This document shows, one piece after another, positions 18,971 through 27,710 of a stretch of DNA of 64,000 nt. The translations under genes were made by a program, and so were the position numbers. Position 1 is the stretch's first letter; each line of letters begins with the position of its first letter. Location: the NCBI GenBank assembly GCA_001899235.1, contig MKVR01000016.1, forward strand, positions 1 to 64,000. The letters are read 5' to 3'. The notes beneath the pieces were generated by a model, which searched no databases, had not been told where the DNA came from, and saw only the letters and a list, made by a program, of their open reading frames with translations. This DNA comes from Nitrosospira sp. 56-18 (GTDB taxonomy: Bacteria > Pseudomonadota > Gammaproteobacteria > Burkholderiales > Nitrosomonadaceae).

Positions 18971-20377
18971 TCAATTGAAAGGAATGGTCCCCCAGGGCGG
19001 CGAGCCTGGAGGCGCAACATTGATCAATTTCTCGTTGATAAATTCGCCGAAGCCCAGTTCCGACAGTTCTCGGCCAAAACCTGAATTCTTGATACCGCCG
19101 AACGGGAGTTGCGCTGCCGTCCATACCGGCTGATTGATGAAGACCATGCCGCTCTCGATCTTTGCGGCGACCTTGCGGCCATGCTCGGTGTCAGCCGTGA
19201 ATACCGAGGCGCCGAGCCCATACGGCGTGGCGTTTGCCAGGCGGACAGCCTCATTTTCATTCTCGACAACCTGGAAAGAGACAACCGGGCCAAATAACTC
19301 CTGAACATGAACTGGGTTATCCTCGCTGATCCCGGCCAGCACCGTCGGCTCCAGGTAAAATCCGTGGCAATCGATTCTCTCTCCGCCGAATACCACCTTC
19401 CCTCCTTCCTTCCTGGCAAGCTGAATTTGGTCCAGGAGAAGATTCAATGCTTTCTCCGAAGCAAGCGGCCCCAGGGTGGTGGCAGGATCACTGGGATCCC
19501 CGGCCTTCAACGAAGCCATGCGTTGGATGAAACCATCCAGGAAAATCTCTCCCCGCTCCTTGCCGATGACAATGATACGTTTTGAACCAACGCAGCATTG
19601 CCCTGCATTGAACATTCTGCCAAACAGGGCGGCATCGAGCGTGGATTCCATGGGGGCATCTTCAAGCACGATCAGCGGGTCGCTCCCTCCCAGCTCCATC
19701 ACGGATTTCTTGAGGCTGCGGCCAGCACGCCCGGCCACTGCCGCGCCTGCGCGCTCGCTGCCGGTCAGGGTGATGCCCCGAATGCGGGGGTCCTCGATCA
19801 GCCTTTCGATCTGTTGAATACTGGCGAAGATGTTCGTGTAGACACCGGTTGGTGCGCCGGCTTCCTCGAAAAGACGGGCAAAAGCCAGTGCCGATTGGGG
19901 AACGATTTCGGCGTGCTTGAGAAGCAGCACATTGCCCAGCATCAATTGCGGCCCGGCTACCCGGGCGACCTGATAGTAGGGAAAGTTCCATGGCTCGATG
20001 CCAAGCAGAACCCCGATCGGCTCGATATGCAATTCAGCCCCGGGAGATTCGGAAATCAGGCGTGGTTCCAGGTAATGCTCGGCTTTCTCTGCATAGTAAT
20101 CCAGGATATCGGCGGAAAGAGCCACTTCTGCGCGCGCTTCAGCGATAAGCTTGCCCATCTCCAACGTCAGATATTGGCTGTATTCTTCACTTCTTTTCCG
20201 AAGAATGGCAGCCGCGGCGGACATGATCTTGCTACGCCCGGCTACGGAATGGTGCCGCCAATCACTGTGGAAAGCCTCGTGGGCATTCGCAACTGCGATC
20301 TCCAATTCCTGATCGGAAATACCTGGATAAATCTTGATCAGCTTGCCTGTTGCCGGATTAATCGTTTGATAAACCAT
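18971..20377 (-). CDS. NAD(P)-dependent aldehyde dehydrogenase
   Basis: A 468-residue member of the succinate-semialdehyde-dehydrogenase-like branch of the ALDH superfamily, oxidising an aldehyde to the acid. The active-site segment NAGQCCVGSKR has the nucleophile at Cys261 or Cys262, the general base lies in MELGGSDP near residue 227, and IEPWNFPYYQ forms part of the cofactor pocket. Start at 20377 (MVYQTINPATG) is chosen over an upstream ATG at 20461 because GGAGG precedes it and homologues begin there. It lies downstream of the tautomerase gene on the same strand, 139 bp away, so the two may be co-transcribed under the divergent LysR gene. Substrate unknown. Confidence 0.92.
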   Translation of the reverse strand: MVYQTINPATGKLIKIYPGISDQELEIAVANAHEAFHSDWRHHSVAGRSKIMSAAAAILRKRSEEYSQYLTLEMGKLIAEARAEVALSADILDYYAEKAEHYLEPRLISESPGAELHIEPIGVLLGIEPWNFPYYQVARVAGPQLMLGNVLLLKHAEIVPQSALAFARLFEEAGAPTGVYTNIFASIQQIERLIEDPRIRGITLTGSERAGAAVAGRAGRSLKKSVMELGGSDPLIVLEDAPMESTLDAALFGRMFNAGQCCVGSKRIIVIGKERGEIFLDGFIQRMASLKAGDPSDPATTLGPLASEKALNLLLDQIQLARKEGGKVVFGGERIDCHGFYLEPTVLAGISEDNPVHVQELFGPVVSFQVVENENEAVRLANATPYGLGASVFTADTEHGRKVAAKIESGMVFINQPVWTAAQLPFGGIKNSGFGRELSELGFGEFINEKLINVAPPGSPPWGTIPFN

Positions 20378-20516
20378 GGTACCTCCATCGGCTGGATGTG
20401 GATGAGTGCGCCCATCCTCACGGAAAGATCGGGATGATGAGTTCGTATTCTTTGACTGCATGTATGCCGCCGGACTCAGGGAAACTGGCCGCCCGAACGA
20501 GGACGGCCGTCTGCAT

Positions 20517-20996
20517 CTAGCTATCCGTTATTCCCGGAGTAAACAACAGGTTGACAGGGAGCTTTTCCGCCGAAGTGTAGGGGCTCGCCTTGTTTTCCTT
20601 GACCCATCTCTTCTCGGCCACGGATTCGAAAGGAGGTGGAATTTCTCCCTGGAGCGACCAAAGATCGAAAGGTGTCTCGTCGATGGAGATCTCCCAGTCG
20701 TAGCCCCTCTCCTTTACGAAGGGGGCAATAAGCTCGTCCAGCGTTCTCACCCACCATTCCCGCATGACCGGGCCGGGCACCGTCCTCGCAATTTGATCGA
20801 CCTTGAAGCGGATAAATTTGTTATTCGGCTCGCCGCCCACAAAACATGAATCCTTGGCTATTTCCTCGAAAATGACGACCACATAGAACTTCGGGATAGG
20901 AACGCGCGCATACATGCCGGTAATCTTTTCCGAGAGATCTTTCTTATCTTGAGCGGTATATGTTCCAGCGGGGTGATAAACTTTCCATAATGGCAT
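20517..20996 (-). CDS. Tautomerase-family protein
   Basis: A 159-residue protein that begins MPLWKVYHPAGTYTAQDKK; Pro2 would become the catalytic N-terminal proline of the tautomerase superfamily after Met removal. The length and the WWVRTLDELIAPFVKERGYD and DLWSLQGE segments match the longer oxalocrotonate-tautomerase-like group seen in fungi and some bacteria, not the 60-residue enzyme. A ribosome-binding-like AGAAG precedes the ATG. It is transcribed away from the LysR gene and toward the aldehyde dehydrogenase, suggesting a small catabolic or detoxification unit. Substrate unknown. Confidence 0.83.
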   Translation of the reverse strand: MPLWKVYHPAGTYTAQDKKDLSEKITGMYARVPIPKFYVVVIFEEIAKDSCFVGGEPNNKFIRFKVDQIARTVPGPVMREWWVRTLDELIAPFVKERGYDWEISIDETPFDLWSLQGEIPPPFESVAEKRWVKENKASPYTSAEKLPVNLLFTPGITDS

Positions 20997-21143
20997 GATT
21001 CTTCTCCTGAAATTGACACTTTATTTGAGATGGTTGCTACTTGCTATCAGCAAGTTGTTGAAGTATGGGCCGGAAGATGAAAGACGTGTAGTCTGCTAAA
21101 TTAGCTCTTGGTGTTCTATTTCTAGAACGATGAGGTAGATCCT

Positions 21144-22049
21144 GTGCAAGACCTGAATGACCTTTACTATTACGTCCAGGCCGTGGATCATGGCGGCTTT
21201 GCCCCGGCAGGTCGGGCGCTGGGCATACCGAAATCGAAGCTCAGCCGCCGCATCGCCGAACTGGAAGAACGCTTGGGTGTACGCCTCATCCAGCGTTCGA
21301 CACGTCACTTCGCCGTTACCGAAGCCGGACAGACTTATTACATGCATTGCAAGGCGATGCTGGTGGAAGCCGAGGCAGCCCAGGAAGCAATAGACACGCT
21401 GAAAGCCGAGCCCAGGGGTGTAATCCGGGTGACATGCCCCATACCGCTGCTGAGTACTTATGCGGGGCCGATGCTGGCCGAATTCATGGCGCGCTATCCG
21501 CACGTCACCGTGTATCTGGAGGCGACCAACCGGCGTATCGATCTGGTCAGCGAATCGGTAGACGTGGCCCTTCGCGTGCGGCCGCTACCATTGGAGGATA
21601 GTGATCTGGTCATGCGCGTCCTGGCTGATCTGAGCCAATGTCTGGTGGCCAGTCCCGCTCTTGTCCAACGGTTCGGCTTCCCTCTTGCGCCAACTGCCTT
21701 GACCGGTTGGCCGAGCCTGGGCTTGGGGGCCGCGCAACAAATCCATAGCTGGGTGCTGCATGGGCCGGATGGCGCACACGTAACGCATCATCACCTGCCA
21801 CGCTTCGTGACGACGGACATGATTGCGCTGAGAGATGCCGCGGTGGCCGGTGTGGGGATAGTGCAACTGCCGGTGATCGTAGCACGGGATCAGCTGGAGG
21901 CTGGCTTACTCGTCAGGCTTGTGCCGGACTGGGCGCCGCGCCGGGAAATCATTCATGCGGTGTTTCCGTCTCGGCGCGGTCTTCTGCCATCCGTGCGGAC
22001 GTTGATCGATTTTCTCTCCCAGCATTTCGAGATGCTGCGTGAGAACTAG
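21144..22049 (+). CDS. LysR-family transcriptional regulator
   Basis: A 301-residue regulator starting at GTG with GAGG upstream. Residues 1-60 are the winged HTH (DLYYYVQAVDHGGFAPAGRA, then IPKSKLSRRIAELEERLGV); residues about 90-295 form the substrate-binding domain with IRVTCPIPLLSTY, VSESVDVALRVRP and DMIALRDAAVAGVGIVQLP. The gene is divergent from the tautomerase-aldehyde dehydrogenase pair across 147 bp, the classic LysR arrangement, so it probably activates that pair in response to a small aromatic or carbonyl ligand. Ligand unknown. Confidence 0.93.
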   Translation: MQDLNDLYYYVQAVDHGGFAPAGRALGIPKSKLSRRIAELEERLGVRLIQRSTRHFAVTEAGQTYYMHCKAMLVEAEAAQEAIDTLKAEPRGVIRVTCPIPLLSTYAGPMLAEFMARYPHVTVYLEATNRRIDLVSESVDVALRVRPLPLEDSDLVMRVLADLSQCLVASPALVQRFGFPLAPTALTGWPSLGLGAAQQIHSWVLHGPDGAHVTHHHLPRFVTTDMIALRDAAVAGVGIVQLPVIVARDQLEAGLLVRLVPDWAPRREIIHAVFPSRRGLLPSVRTLIDFLSQHFEMLREN

Positions 22050-22179
22050 ACCTTGTGGGTACTGGCCGAGAAAATATGCGCGAGCTGAAGGCATAACCGG
22101 ACAAAGGACGGCGCAGCCGCAAGGTTGCGCCATTTGAATCAATCCAATCATCAGCACGTTTTTCGGAATTATAATTCAC

Positions 22180-22395
22180 ATGTACTGGCGTGATCATGCG
22201 CCGCCCCATTTCCACGCGATTTATGCGGAGGATGAAATAGTGATCGACATCCGTACGCTCAAAACGCTTAAAGGCACCATGTCACCCAGGGCGCTGGCAC
22301 TGATACTGGAATGGGCGCAGGAACACCGCGCCGAACTCATGGAGGATTGGGAATTATGTCAACGCAGGCAGTTAAAGATACCGCCGCTTCGGTAG
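22180..22395 (+). CDS. DUF4160 protein, canonical start codon missing
   Basis: A 71-residue DUF4160 protein (MYWRDHAPPHFHAIYAEDE is the family core). These proteins usually begin about ten residues earlier with MPTIS plus FGIxI; here the DNA upstream does encode NPIISTFFGIIIH in frame, but the expected ATG is AAT and a stop lies two codons before it. Translation would have to start at the internal ATG 22180, which lacks a ribosome binding site, or at a rare ATC. The gene overlaps the DUF2442 gene by 40 bases. DUF4160/DUF2442 pairs are frequent and sometimes suggested to be toxin-antitoxin-like; function is not established. Confidence 0.7.
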   Translation: MYWRDHAPPHFHAIYAEDEIVIDIRTLKTLKGTMSPRALALILEWAQEHRAELMEDWELCQRRQLKIPPLR

Positions 22396-22679
22396 TTCCG
22401 CCGATCAAGATAACCGCACCGTGGCGGGTGAAGGCAGTTGAAGCGCTCGATGGCTACCGGCTACGCGTGCGCTTCATTGATGGGGTGGAAGGCGAGGTCG
22501 ATATGTCCGGGTTTGTACATGCACCCGACGCCGGTGTATTTGCCGTGCTGGCCGATCCGGACATATTCGCCCAGGCCCATGTCGAACTCGGGGCGGTCAC
22601 CTGGCCGGGTGAGCTTGACCTAGCGCCGGACGCCATGCATGACGAGATCGAGAAAAACGGAATCTGGATTCTGAAATAA
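22356..22679 (+). CDS. DUF2442 protein
   Basis: A 107-residue protein with the DUF2442 core: VKAVEALDGYRLRVRFIDG, EVDMSGFV, FAVLADPDIFAQAHVE and TWPGELDLAPDAMHDEI. The ATG at 22356 is chosen because GGAGG lies eight to nine bases upstream; an earlier frame start lacks one. It overlaps the end of the DUF4160 gene, indicating translational coupling. DUF2442 proteins are small, probably DNA- or partner-binding, and usually paired with DUF4160; no biochemical role is assigned. Confidence 0.85.
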   Translation: MSTQAVKDTAASVVPPIKITAPWRVKAVEALDGYRLRVRFIDGVEGEVDMSGFVHAPDAGVFAVLADPDIFAQAHVELGAVTWPGELDLAPDAMHDEIEKNGIWILK

Positions 22680-22722
22680 ACGCGGGCGCGGCTATCTACT
22701 TCCCCCTGTTGAGGCAAATCCA

Positions 22723-23599
22723 ATGAAAACCGTCAGTATCAAGAATCACTGCTGGGATATCGCGGCTGATATCCATTTCCCGCCCAGTTTCGACGAAATG
22801 AAGAAATACCCAGCCATCATCAGTGCCCACCCGATCGGCAGCTGCGCTGGCCCAAGGGGGCTTCATCGTCATCGCTTTCGATGCGAGCTTCCAGGGCGCC
22901 AGCGGCGGCGAACCCCGCTTCATCGAAGACCCCACGCGGCGCGTTGAGGATTTTCGCGTGGTCGCGGACTATCTGATGACGCTTTCGTACGTCGACGAGA
23001 ACCGTATCGGCGTGCTCGGCCTCTGCGGTGGCGGCGGCTACTCCATCAATGCCGCGATGACCGAACGCCGCATCAAGGCGGTGGGGTCCATCACGGGTGT
23101 GAACTACGGCCGGCTGATGCGGGAAGGATTCAGCGCGTACGACCCCATCGGGGCGCTGGAAGCCATGGCCAGGCAACGCGCCGCCGAAGTCCGCGGCGGC
23201 AAGGAATGCGTCGACAACTTCCTGCCGGCCTCCGTGGAAGAAGGAAAGAAGCGTGGTATTACCGATATCGACGTGTTGGGTGCCACGGATTATTACAAGA
23301 CCTCCCGCGGCCAGAAGCCGCATGGCGCCACCCGCGCACTCTTTTCGCACAGTGCCCCCGCGATGGGTTGGGATGCGTTCCATCTCGCCGAGGTGCTGCT
23401 CACTCAGCCGCTAATGGTGGTCATCGGCGACAAAGTCGGAGGATTCGGCGCGTACCGGGATGGTTGCGAAATCATTGGCAGGGCGGCATCGAAGAAGAAA
23501 GAACTGGTAGTGCTGGAAGGCTGGTCGCATTACGACCTATATGACCAGCCCGAACCGGTCCGTCAGTCCCTCGCCAAGCTGGTGCCCTTCTATATATAA
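22723..23599 (+). pseudogene. Dienelactone-hydrolase-like gene, frameshifted
   Basis: An alpha/beta hydrolase split over two frames. The first frame gives MKTVSIKNHCWDIAADIHFP through YPAIISAHPIGSC (22723 to about 22845); the second gives ALAQGGFIVIAFDASFQGAS through the natural end at 23599. Intact relatives carry about a dozen residues (a KEQTSGNVYG-like stretch) between HPIGSC and the ALAxxGF helix; here they are missing and the frame is shifted, so a small deletion not divisible by three broke the gene. The nucleophile elbow GLCGGGGYS with Cys and a late His (GWSHYDLYD) are intact. A product from an internal start would lack the first strands and probably not fold. Confidence 0.75.
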
Positions 23600-23656
23600 A
23601 GAGAACCTTTGACTTCCGTACCGATCGCATATTCGCTCTTGATGACAGCCCATCGA

Positions 23657-24694
23657 TTAAATGGGCACCCCCTCGATTACGCTATATGCCGATTTAGTTG
23701 GAACGATTCTGGTCAAATTGAAACCTGATTGGTTGAACAGTTCACGATATTCGGCTTCGGTGCGCTCATAAGAATGGAGCAGTACCAGCATTTCCAGATC
23801 CATCAGCTTACTAAACGAAGGTGCGTTGCCTTCTGGAATCACCATCTCCACGACAAGAAGCCTGCCTTCCCTTGACATCTGCCGGCGGCAGCATTGGAGG
23901 ATTGTCGATGCACGCTCCTCGTTCCAGTCATGGATGATGTGCTTCATGATGTAGGCGTCTCCACCTGCTGGAACCGAGGTAAAGAAATCACCGGCGACTG
24001 CTTCACAGCGTTGCGACAGTCCGCGCGCAGCGATAGCCTCTTTTGTTCCCGTGATGACGGAAGACGCGTCGATGAGTATTCCATTCATTTGCGGGTATTT
24101 TTCCAGGATTGAGCAAAGAAGCATGCCATGGCCGCCTCCTACATCGACGAGCGTGTTGATCCCCGAAAAATCATAACCATCGATGATTGCCGCACTGGCT
24201 GCGGTACTGATGCTGGTCATGGCGTCATTGAAAACCTGGGCTGGGCCGGTATTCTCGCCGAGATAATCGAAGTAGGCCTTGCCGTAAATTCTTTCGAAGG
24301 CCGGAAGGCCAGACTGAGTGCTACCGAAAAGATCACCCCATGCTCGCCAGTGCCAATCCGCTCCGATGAAAATAGAAAAATCACGCAGACTGTTGGGCGT
24401 ATTGCTACGCAAAGGTTCGGCTAACGCAGTCAGGCTGAAGCGTCCCGCAGCGTCTTCAGCAAAAATGCCGACGCTGGCAAGCGCGCGCAGGATGCGATAG
24501 AGAGGACGTACCTGGGTTCCGGTCGCCTGCGCCAGTTCATCGACGGTTTTCGCCCCATCATTGAGCAAATCGGCGAGATTTAACCTTGCCGCGACGGATA
24601 TCGCTTGTGTAGTCATAAACCCGAAGATCATCTGCATCAATTGCGCTGCCGGTGGAATTTCTGCGGAAATCTGCTCAGGCTCGTCGTGTGACAT
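23657..24694 (-). CDS. SAM-dependent O-methyltransferase (AdoMet_MTases family 2)
   Basis: A 345-residue class I methyltransferase of the plant-type/hydroxyneurosporene O-methyltransferase family. Residues about 15-105 are the winged-helix dimerisation domain (MTTQAISVAARLNLADLL, RPLYRILRALASVGIF); the SAM-binding motif LVDVGGGHGMLL lies near residue 190, and the catalytic-base region is IMKHIIHDWNEERA near 255. It would methylate a hydroxyl of a small secondary metabolite or quinone-like compound. Monocistronic by position. An inverted repeat (24713-24763) sits just upstream and could be an operator. Substrate unknown. Confidence 0.9.
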   Translation of the reverse strand: MSHDEPEQISAEIPPAAQLMQMIFGFMTTQAISVAARLNLADLLNDGAKTVDELAQATGTQVRPLYRILRALASVGIFAEDAAGRFSLTALAEPLRSNTPNSLRDFSIFIGADWHWRAWGDLFGSTQSGLPAFERIYGKAYFDYLGENTGPAQVFNDAMTSISTAASAAIIDGYDFSGINTLVDVGGGHGMLLCSILEKYPQMNGILIDASSVITGTKEAIAARGLSQRCEAVAGDFFTSVPAGGDAYIMKHIIHDWNEERASTILQCCRRQMSREGRLLVVEMVIPEGNAPSFSKLMDLEMLVLLHSYERTEAEYRELFNQSGFNLTRIVPTKSAYSVIEGVPI

Positions 24695-24712
24695 TTATTT
24701 TCCTCTCGGGAA

Positions 24713-24763
24713 GTGAGTAAAAATTATTCCAGATAGTATTGCATCAGCAAGAATATTACTCAC
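24713..24763. promoter_or_regulatory. Inverted repeat upstream of the methyltransferase gene
   Basis: GTGAGTAA (24713-24720) and TTACTCAC (24756-24763) are perfect inverted repeats, extended by ATTATTC / GAATAT, separated by 35 bases and starting 18 bp before the methyltransferase ATG. They could be a regulator site or stabilise an mRNA leader. No matching regulator gene is evident. Confidence 0.3.
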
Positions 24764-25066
24764 ATCTTCCCTTGGTTGGGGTGCATACATGTATGCGGTT
24801 CAAGGGTCATCAAGGTTTAAAATTACTTGCACAAGCAGCTAATGAAGCAAGCAGCTAATGAAGCAAGCAGCTAATGAAGCAAGCAGCAATAGCAGGGCTG
24901 TTCCAAGCTCGAATAGCCCCATGCACCATTACCCATTTCTGGTTCAAGCTCGAGTATATCCAATACTTCGCCATCCACCGTTGGCTCAAGTTCAAGCAAT
25001 TTTGGTCTTCTGGTAAAAATGGGTCGTATAAAATAAGCTTTCAGGATAAGTAAAAGGAGATCGTAA
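24764..25066. other. Intergenic region with a 16-bp tandem repeat
   Basis: No confident gene. Three copies of CAAGCAGCTAATGAAG plus a partial fourth occupy 24832-24886. A 70-codon minus-strand frame (24871-25083) runs partly through that repeat and is not believed. The right end carries AAGGAG (25054-25059) ahead of the small frame at 25067. Confidence 0.4.
24832..24886. repeat. Tandem repeat, 16-bp unit, about 3.4 copies
   Basis: The unit CAAGCAGCTAATGAAG is repeated exactly at 24832, 24848 and 24864 and begins again at 24880. The repeats are contiguous, so this is a simple minisatellite and not a CRISPR array. Confidence 0.95.
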
Positions 25067-25207
25067 ATCAGAAAAATACACATTTACGTGATCGGAGTCG
25101 GGTTCCTCGGTGCGGCCATTCCATACATGCAATCAATGATGGTAGGTCAAGATTTTCTACGCTTTGCGATTTCCGCCATATATATTGCTACTTCGCTTGC
25201 TGGCTGA
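25067..25207 (+). CDS. Possible 46-residue membrane protein with non-ATG start
   Basis: An open frame after a TAA encodes IRKIHIYVIGVGFLGAAIPY, then MQSMMVGQDFLRFAISAIYI and ATSLAG, with two hydrophobic stretches separated by a short polar turn. AAGGAG lies seven bases before an ATC codon at 25067, exactly where a start codon is expected; a GTG at 25088 is the first standard start but has no site. It may use ATC, or the ATG was lost by mutation and this is a recent pseudogene. Function unknown. Confidence 0.35.
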   Translation: MRKIHIYVIGVGFLGAAIPYMQSMMVGQDFLRFAISAIYIATSLAG

Positions 25208-25312
25208 GAAATTTGGAAAGCCATGATCCATGTGTCCAGAAAGTAGAGCTGCTTCCAACACTTTGGAAAATTCGGAACTGGCAGCAGTGCAGCCGGAGTA
25301 CGCAAATAGAGT

Positions 25313-26110
25313 ATGCCGTCGTCGCGTGATTTTTTTAATCAGGCCGAAGCCTGCATCGATAATGAGGATACGGGCCAGGCCAAGGATCTGATCGGGCGGG
25401 CGATGGCGCTGGGGCCGACGAATGAAGAAATCATCTCGCGGGCCGTGGTTCTGCTTGTGTATATGGAACTCTACAGCAGCGCAAGGAAGGTTTACAAGGA
25501 TTACCGGGAGCGAACCGGATTGGAACTATCCAGTTACACTTATGCCCGTATTATCCAGTGGGAGCAAGAAAACAAGGTGGTGGATGATGTGCCGGTCTTC
25601 AATCTGGCCGCAGGGCCACTGCGGTTCGTGAGGTTGTCGGAGATGCAGCGCGGGGGCTCCACTCTTGTCAAGACTAACCTTACCGTGGGAGAGCTTGAAG
25701 TCTCCGAGCAGGGGATAAGCATCGTCCAGTCCGGAATAAAGTACAAATATAAATGGAAGGAGATCGCCCGGGCGAGCATCGTGACAAGGATGATACCCAA
25801 GGGCATGAGGTCTAGTACTCCCAATTACTCGCAAAAGATCTACACGCTGGAAGCGCCGGAAGGGAAACGGTTCCAGTTCGACGTCTCTTCAACCTATCCA
25901 GATTTTGGGGGCGCCTTGCTGCTGCGCGCCATCCTGGAAAAATACCTGGATATGGAATTTATCGACGAGCGCAAGCCCGGCTTCAAGGCAGGAAAGAACG
26001 ATCCTATCCTCAACCTGAAGCGTGGCGGCCGCAACAGGATGCTGATGTTTATCGGCGGGGTCATCCTGTTTCTTATATTTTTGGAATTAAACCAACCACC
26101 CCCCAGATAG
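25313..26110 (+). CDS. Tail-anchored protein with TPR-like and PH-like parts
   Basis: A 265-residue protein I do not recognise. Residues about 1-80 look like two TPR-type helix pairs (FFNQAEACIDNEDTGQAKDL, then LYSSARKVYKDYRERTGLEL). Residues about 110-220 are beta-rich with GELEVSEQGISIVQSGIKYK and KWKEIARASI, the pattern of a GRAM/PH-like membrane-surface domain. Residues about 241-259 (LMFIGGVILFLIFLELN) form a single C-terminal membrane helix, so the bulk should face the cytosol. A weak GGAG precedes the ATG. It has no co-directional neighbour within 200 bp; no function is assigned. Confidence 0.75.
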   Translation: MPSSRDFFNQAEACIDNEDTGQAKDLIGRAMALGPTNEEIISRAVVLLVYMELYSSARKVYKDYRERTGLELSSYTYARIIQWEQENKVVDDVPVFNLAAGPLRFVRLSEMQRGGSTLVKTNLTVGELEVSEQGISIVQSGIKYKYKWKEIARASIVTRMIPKGMRSSTPNYSQKIYTLEAPEGKRFQFDVSSTYPDFGGALLLRAILEKYLDMEFIDERKPGFKAGKNDPILNLKRGGRNRMLMFIGGVILFLIFLELNQPPPR

Positions 26111-26358
26111 GAGTATGCATTCCGCGAGTGCCACCGCCTCATTCTTGCGTCCGGATTTTTCGAGTAGAAAGTCCGATCGCTCATCAATAATGAGTTACCT
26201 CAGCTTAATAAAATTCCTATGAGGATTTCGGGGCTTCAGATCCGAATCAGGAATAATTGCAACTGCATTCACCCTTGATAACCTATTTTATCATGGGTAA
26301 AATCCTCCCATGAGGGGCGACCGGCGCCGAATTCAACGCAGAAGATGGGTGGGCAGTC

Positions 26359-26640
26359 ATGAGCAATCGCTTCCTGAGGTGGGCCAACACATGGATCGAG
26401 GAAAACATCCCTCCTGGCGCCAATTTCGACATAGAGAGTCATGAAGTAAAGGCAAAGCGGCTGTCGGAGAAACTGTTCGCCGAGGCAGCTGCGGCTAACT
26501 TCACAAACTTCGAGACCGAAGAGGAGCGGGAGCGCGTTACGCCCCTGGTACTGGCCGCGGTCTCGAACAGCAAAGACTTTGACATCGATGCCTATCATCT
26601 CAAATCGCAACTTGCGCAGGAGAATGAAGATGGCGACTGA
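26359..26640 (+). CDS. Small helical protein, DUF768-like
   Basis: A 93-residue soluble protein. FLRWANTWIEENIPPGANFD followed by KRLSEKLFAEAAAANFTNFE and ERVTPLVLAAVSNSKDFDID resembles the small DUF768-type proteins best known from rhizobia: a start with a (F)LxxWI/V motif, then two helices. The start ATG has only a weak purine site. No neighbour on the same strand within 200 bp. Function unknown. Confidence 0.6.
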   Translation: MSNRFLRWANTWIEENIPPGANFDIESHEVKAKRLSEKLFAEAAAANFTNFETEEERERVTPLVLAAVSNSKDFDIDAYHLKSQLAQENEDGD

Positions 26641-26744
26641 GCCCCGCATGGTTGATCTTCAGGGTGGCATCGCGTTGGTTGCTTGTCAGCTGTATTCATG
26701 AATATGTGCGCTCGAACCGGAACATATCGTAGCCAGGCTGCCAG

Positions 26745-27647
26745 CTAATCCTCCCCCCGTATATAGCGGCCGAGGAAGCCCGATATGCGGTCCTCGTATT
26801 CCCTGCCGGCATAGGCGTGCATGTTGAAATGGCCGCCTCCCGGCACGATCCACATCTCTTTCGGTTGCCGCGCGGCATCGAACAGCCGCTCGGTTTCGGC
26901 CACTTTCGTATGCCTGTCGTCGGTTCCCGAAATCAGCAGCAACGGCGCATCCAGCTCACCTATGCGCGAGATGGGATTCAGCGCCGCTGGTGAAATATCC
27001 AGTCGACGGGATAGCAGCGAAAGCAGGAGCGGGGAAAGCGCGGGACCGGTTTCACCGAGATGCAGTCTCAGCCGGTTTTCCGCCGCTTCTTTGATCGTCG
27101 GGTGCATCGATTCAAGAATCACGGCATCCAGCCTGAAGCCTGGCCTGGCAAGCACGATGGCGGCGGCGCCCAGCGAGACGCCGATTGCGGCAATTTTCTC
27201 GGAGGGGAAATTGTTCCGCAGAAAGGCCAGCGAAGCTTCCACGTCTTCGGATTCACGTGCCCCGAAAGTGATGCGGTCGCCCGGTGTTTCTCCATGAGCC
27301 TGAAGATCGATGAGCAGGGTCCCATAGCCGATCCTGTTCAGGAAACGCGCACGGCCCAGCATTTCCACGCGATTGCTGCGGATGGAGTGGACGAGCAATA
27401 CCATGCCCCGGCCGCGAACCCCGCGAGCCAGCCAGCCGTGCACGCTTCTTTCCGCACTGGCGGTATCGGCGCCATTTCCCTGCGCCGCGGCCATGACGGG
27501 GATTTGTACCGCCTCGGCAGGAAAACCGGTGGATAGGGTGCTGACCGCAGTGGGCGCCGGGCCGGTCAGCAGTTCGCTCACCCCCATCGCGGCGAGGATC
27601 AGCAGGGCGCAGCAGGCAAAAAGGGAAATGAGAAGCCGGCGGTACAT
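26745..27647 (-). CDS. Membrane-anchored or exported alpha/beta hydrolase
   Basis: A 300-residue serine hydrolase-like protein. Residues 5-25 form a hydrophobic signal anchor (LLISLFACCALLILAAMGVS). The fold is recognised from VLLVHSIRSNRVEM, the nucleophile elbow GVSLGAA (Ser near residue 149), the acid in LISGTDDRHTKV and the histidine in VPGGGHFNMHAY. This is the BAAT/YqjL-like esterase-peptidase group facing the periplasm. The gene is followed, in the opposite sense, by nothing close; the MetE-like gene upstream on the same strand ends 63 bp away, so co-transcription is possible. Substrate unknown. Confidence 0.85.
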   Translation of the reverse strand: MYRRLLISLFACCALLILAAMGVSELLTGPAPTAVSTLSTGFPAEAVQIPVMAAAQGNGADTASAERSVHGWLARGVRGRGMVLLVHSIRSNRVEMLGRARFLNRIGYGTLLIDLQAHGETPGDRITFGARESEDVEASLAFLRNNFPSEKIAAIGVSLGAAAIVLARPGFRLDAVILESMHPTIKEAAENRLRLHLGETGPALSPLLLSLLSRRLDISPAALNPISRIGELDAPLLLISGTDDRHTKVAETERLFDAARQPKEMWIVPGGGHFNMHAYAGREYEDRISGFLGRYIRGED

Positions 27648-27710
27648 GGTCCGAATAGCTTGGAAGAGTGACGGGTGAGGGGACAGGACGAGGATTTGTT
27701 CAGTGCTTCC

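Noticed and set aside
24832-24886. CRISPR array
   Set aside because: The units are contiguous with no spacers.
24871-25083. 70-residue minus-strand frame with a hydrophobic start
   Set aside because: It runs through the tandem repeat at its end and lacks a ribosome binding site.
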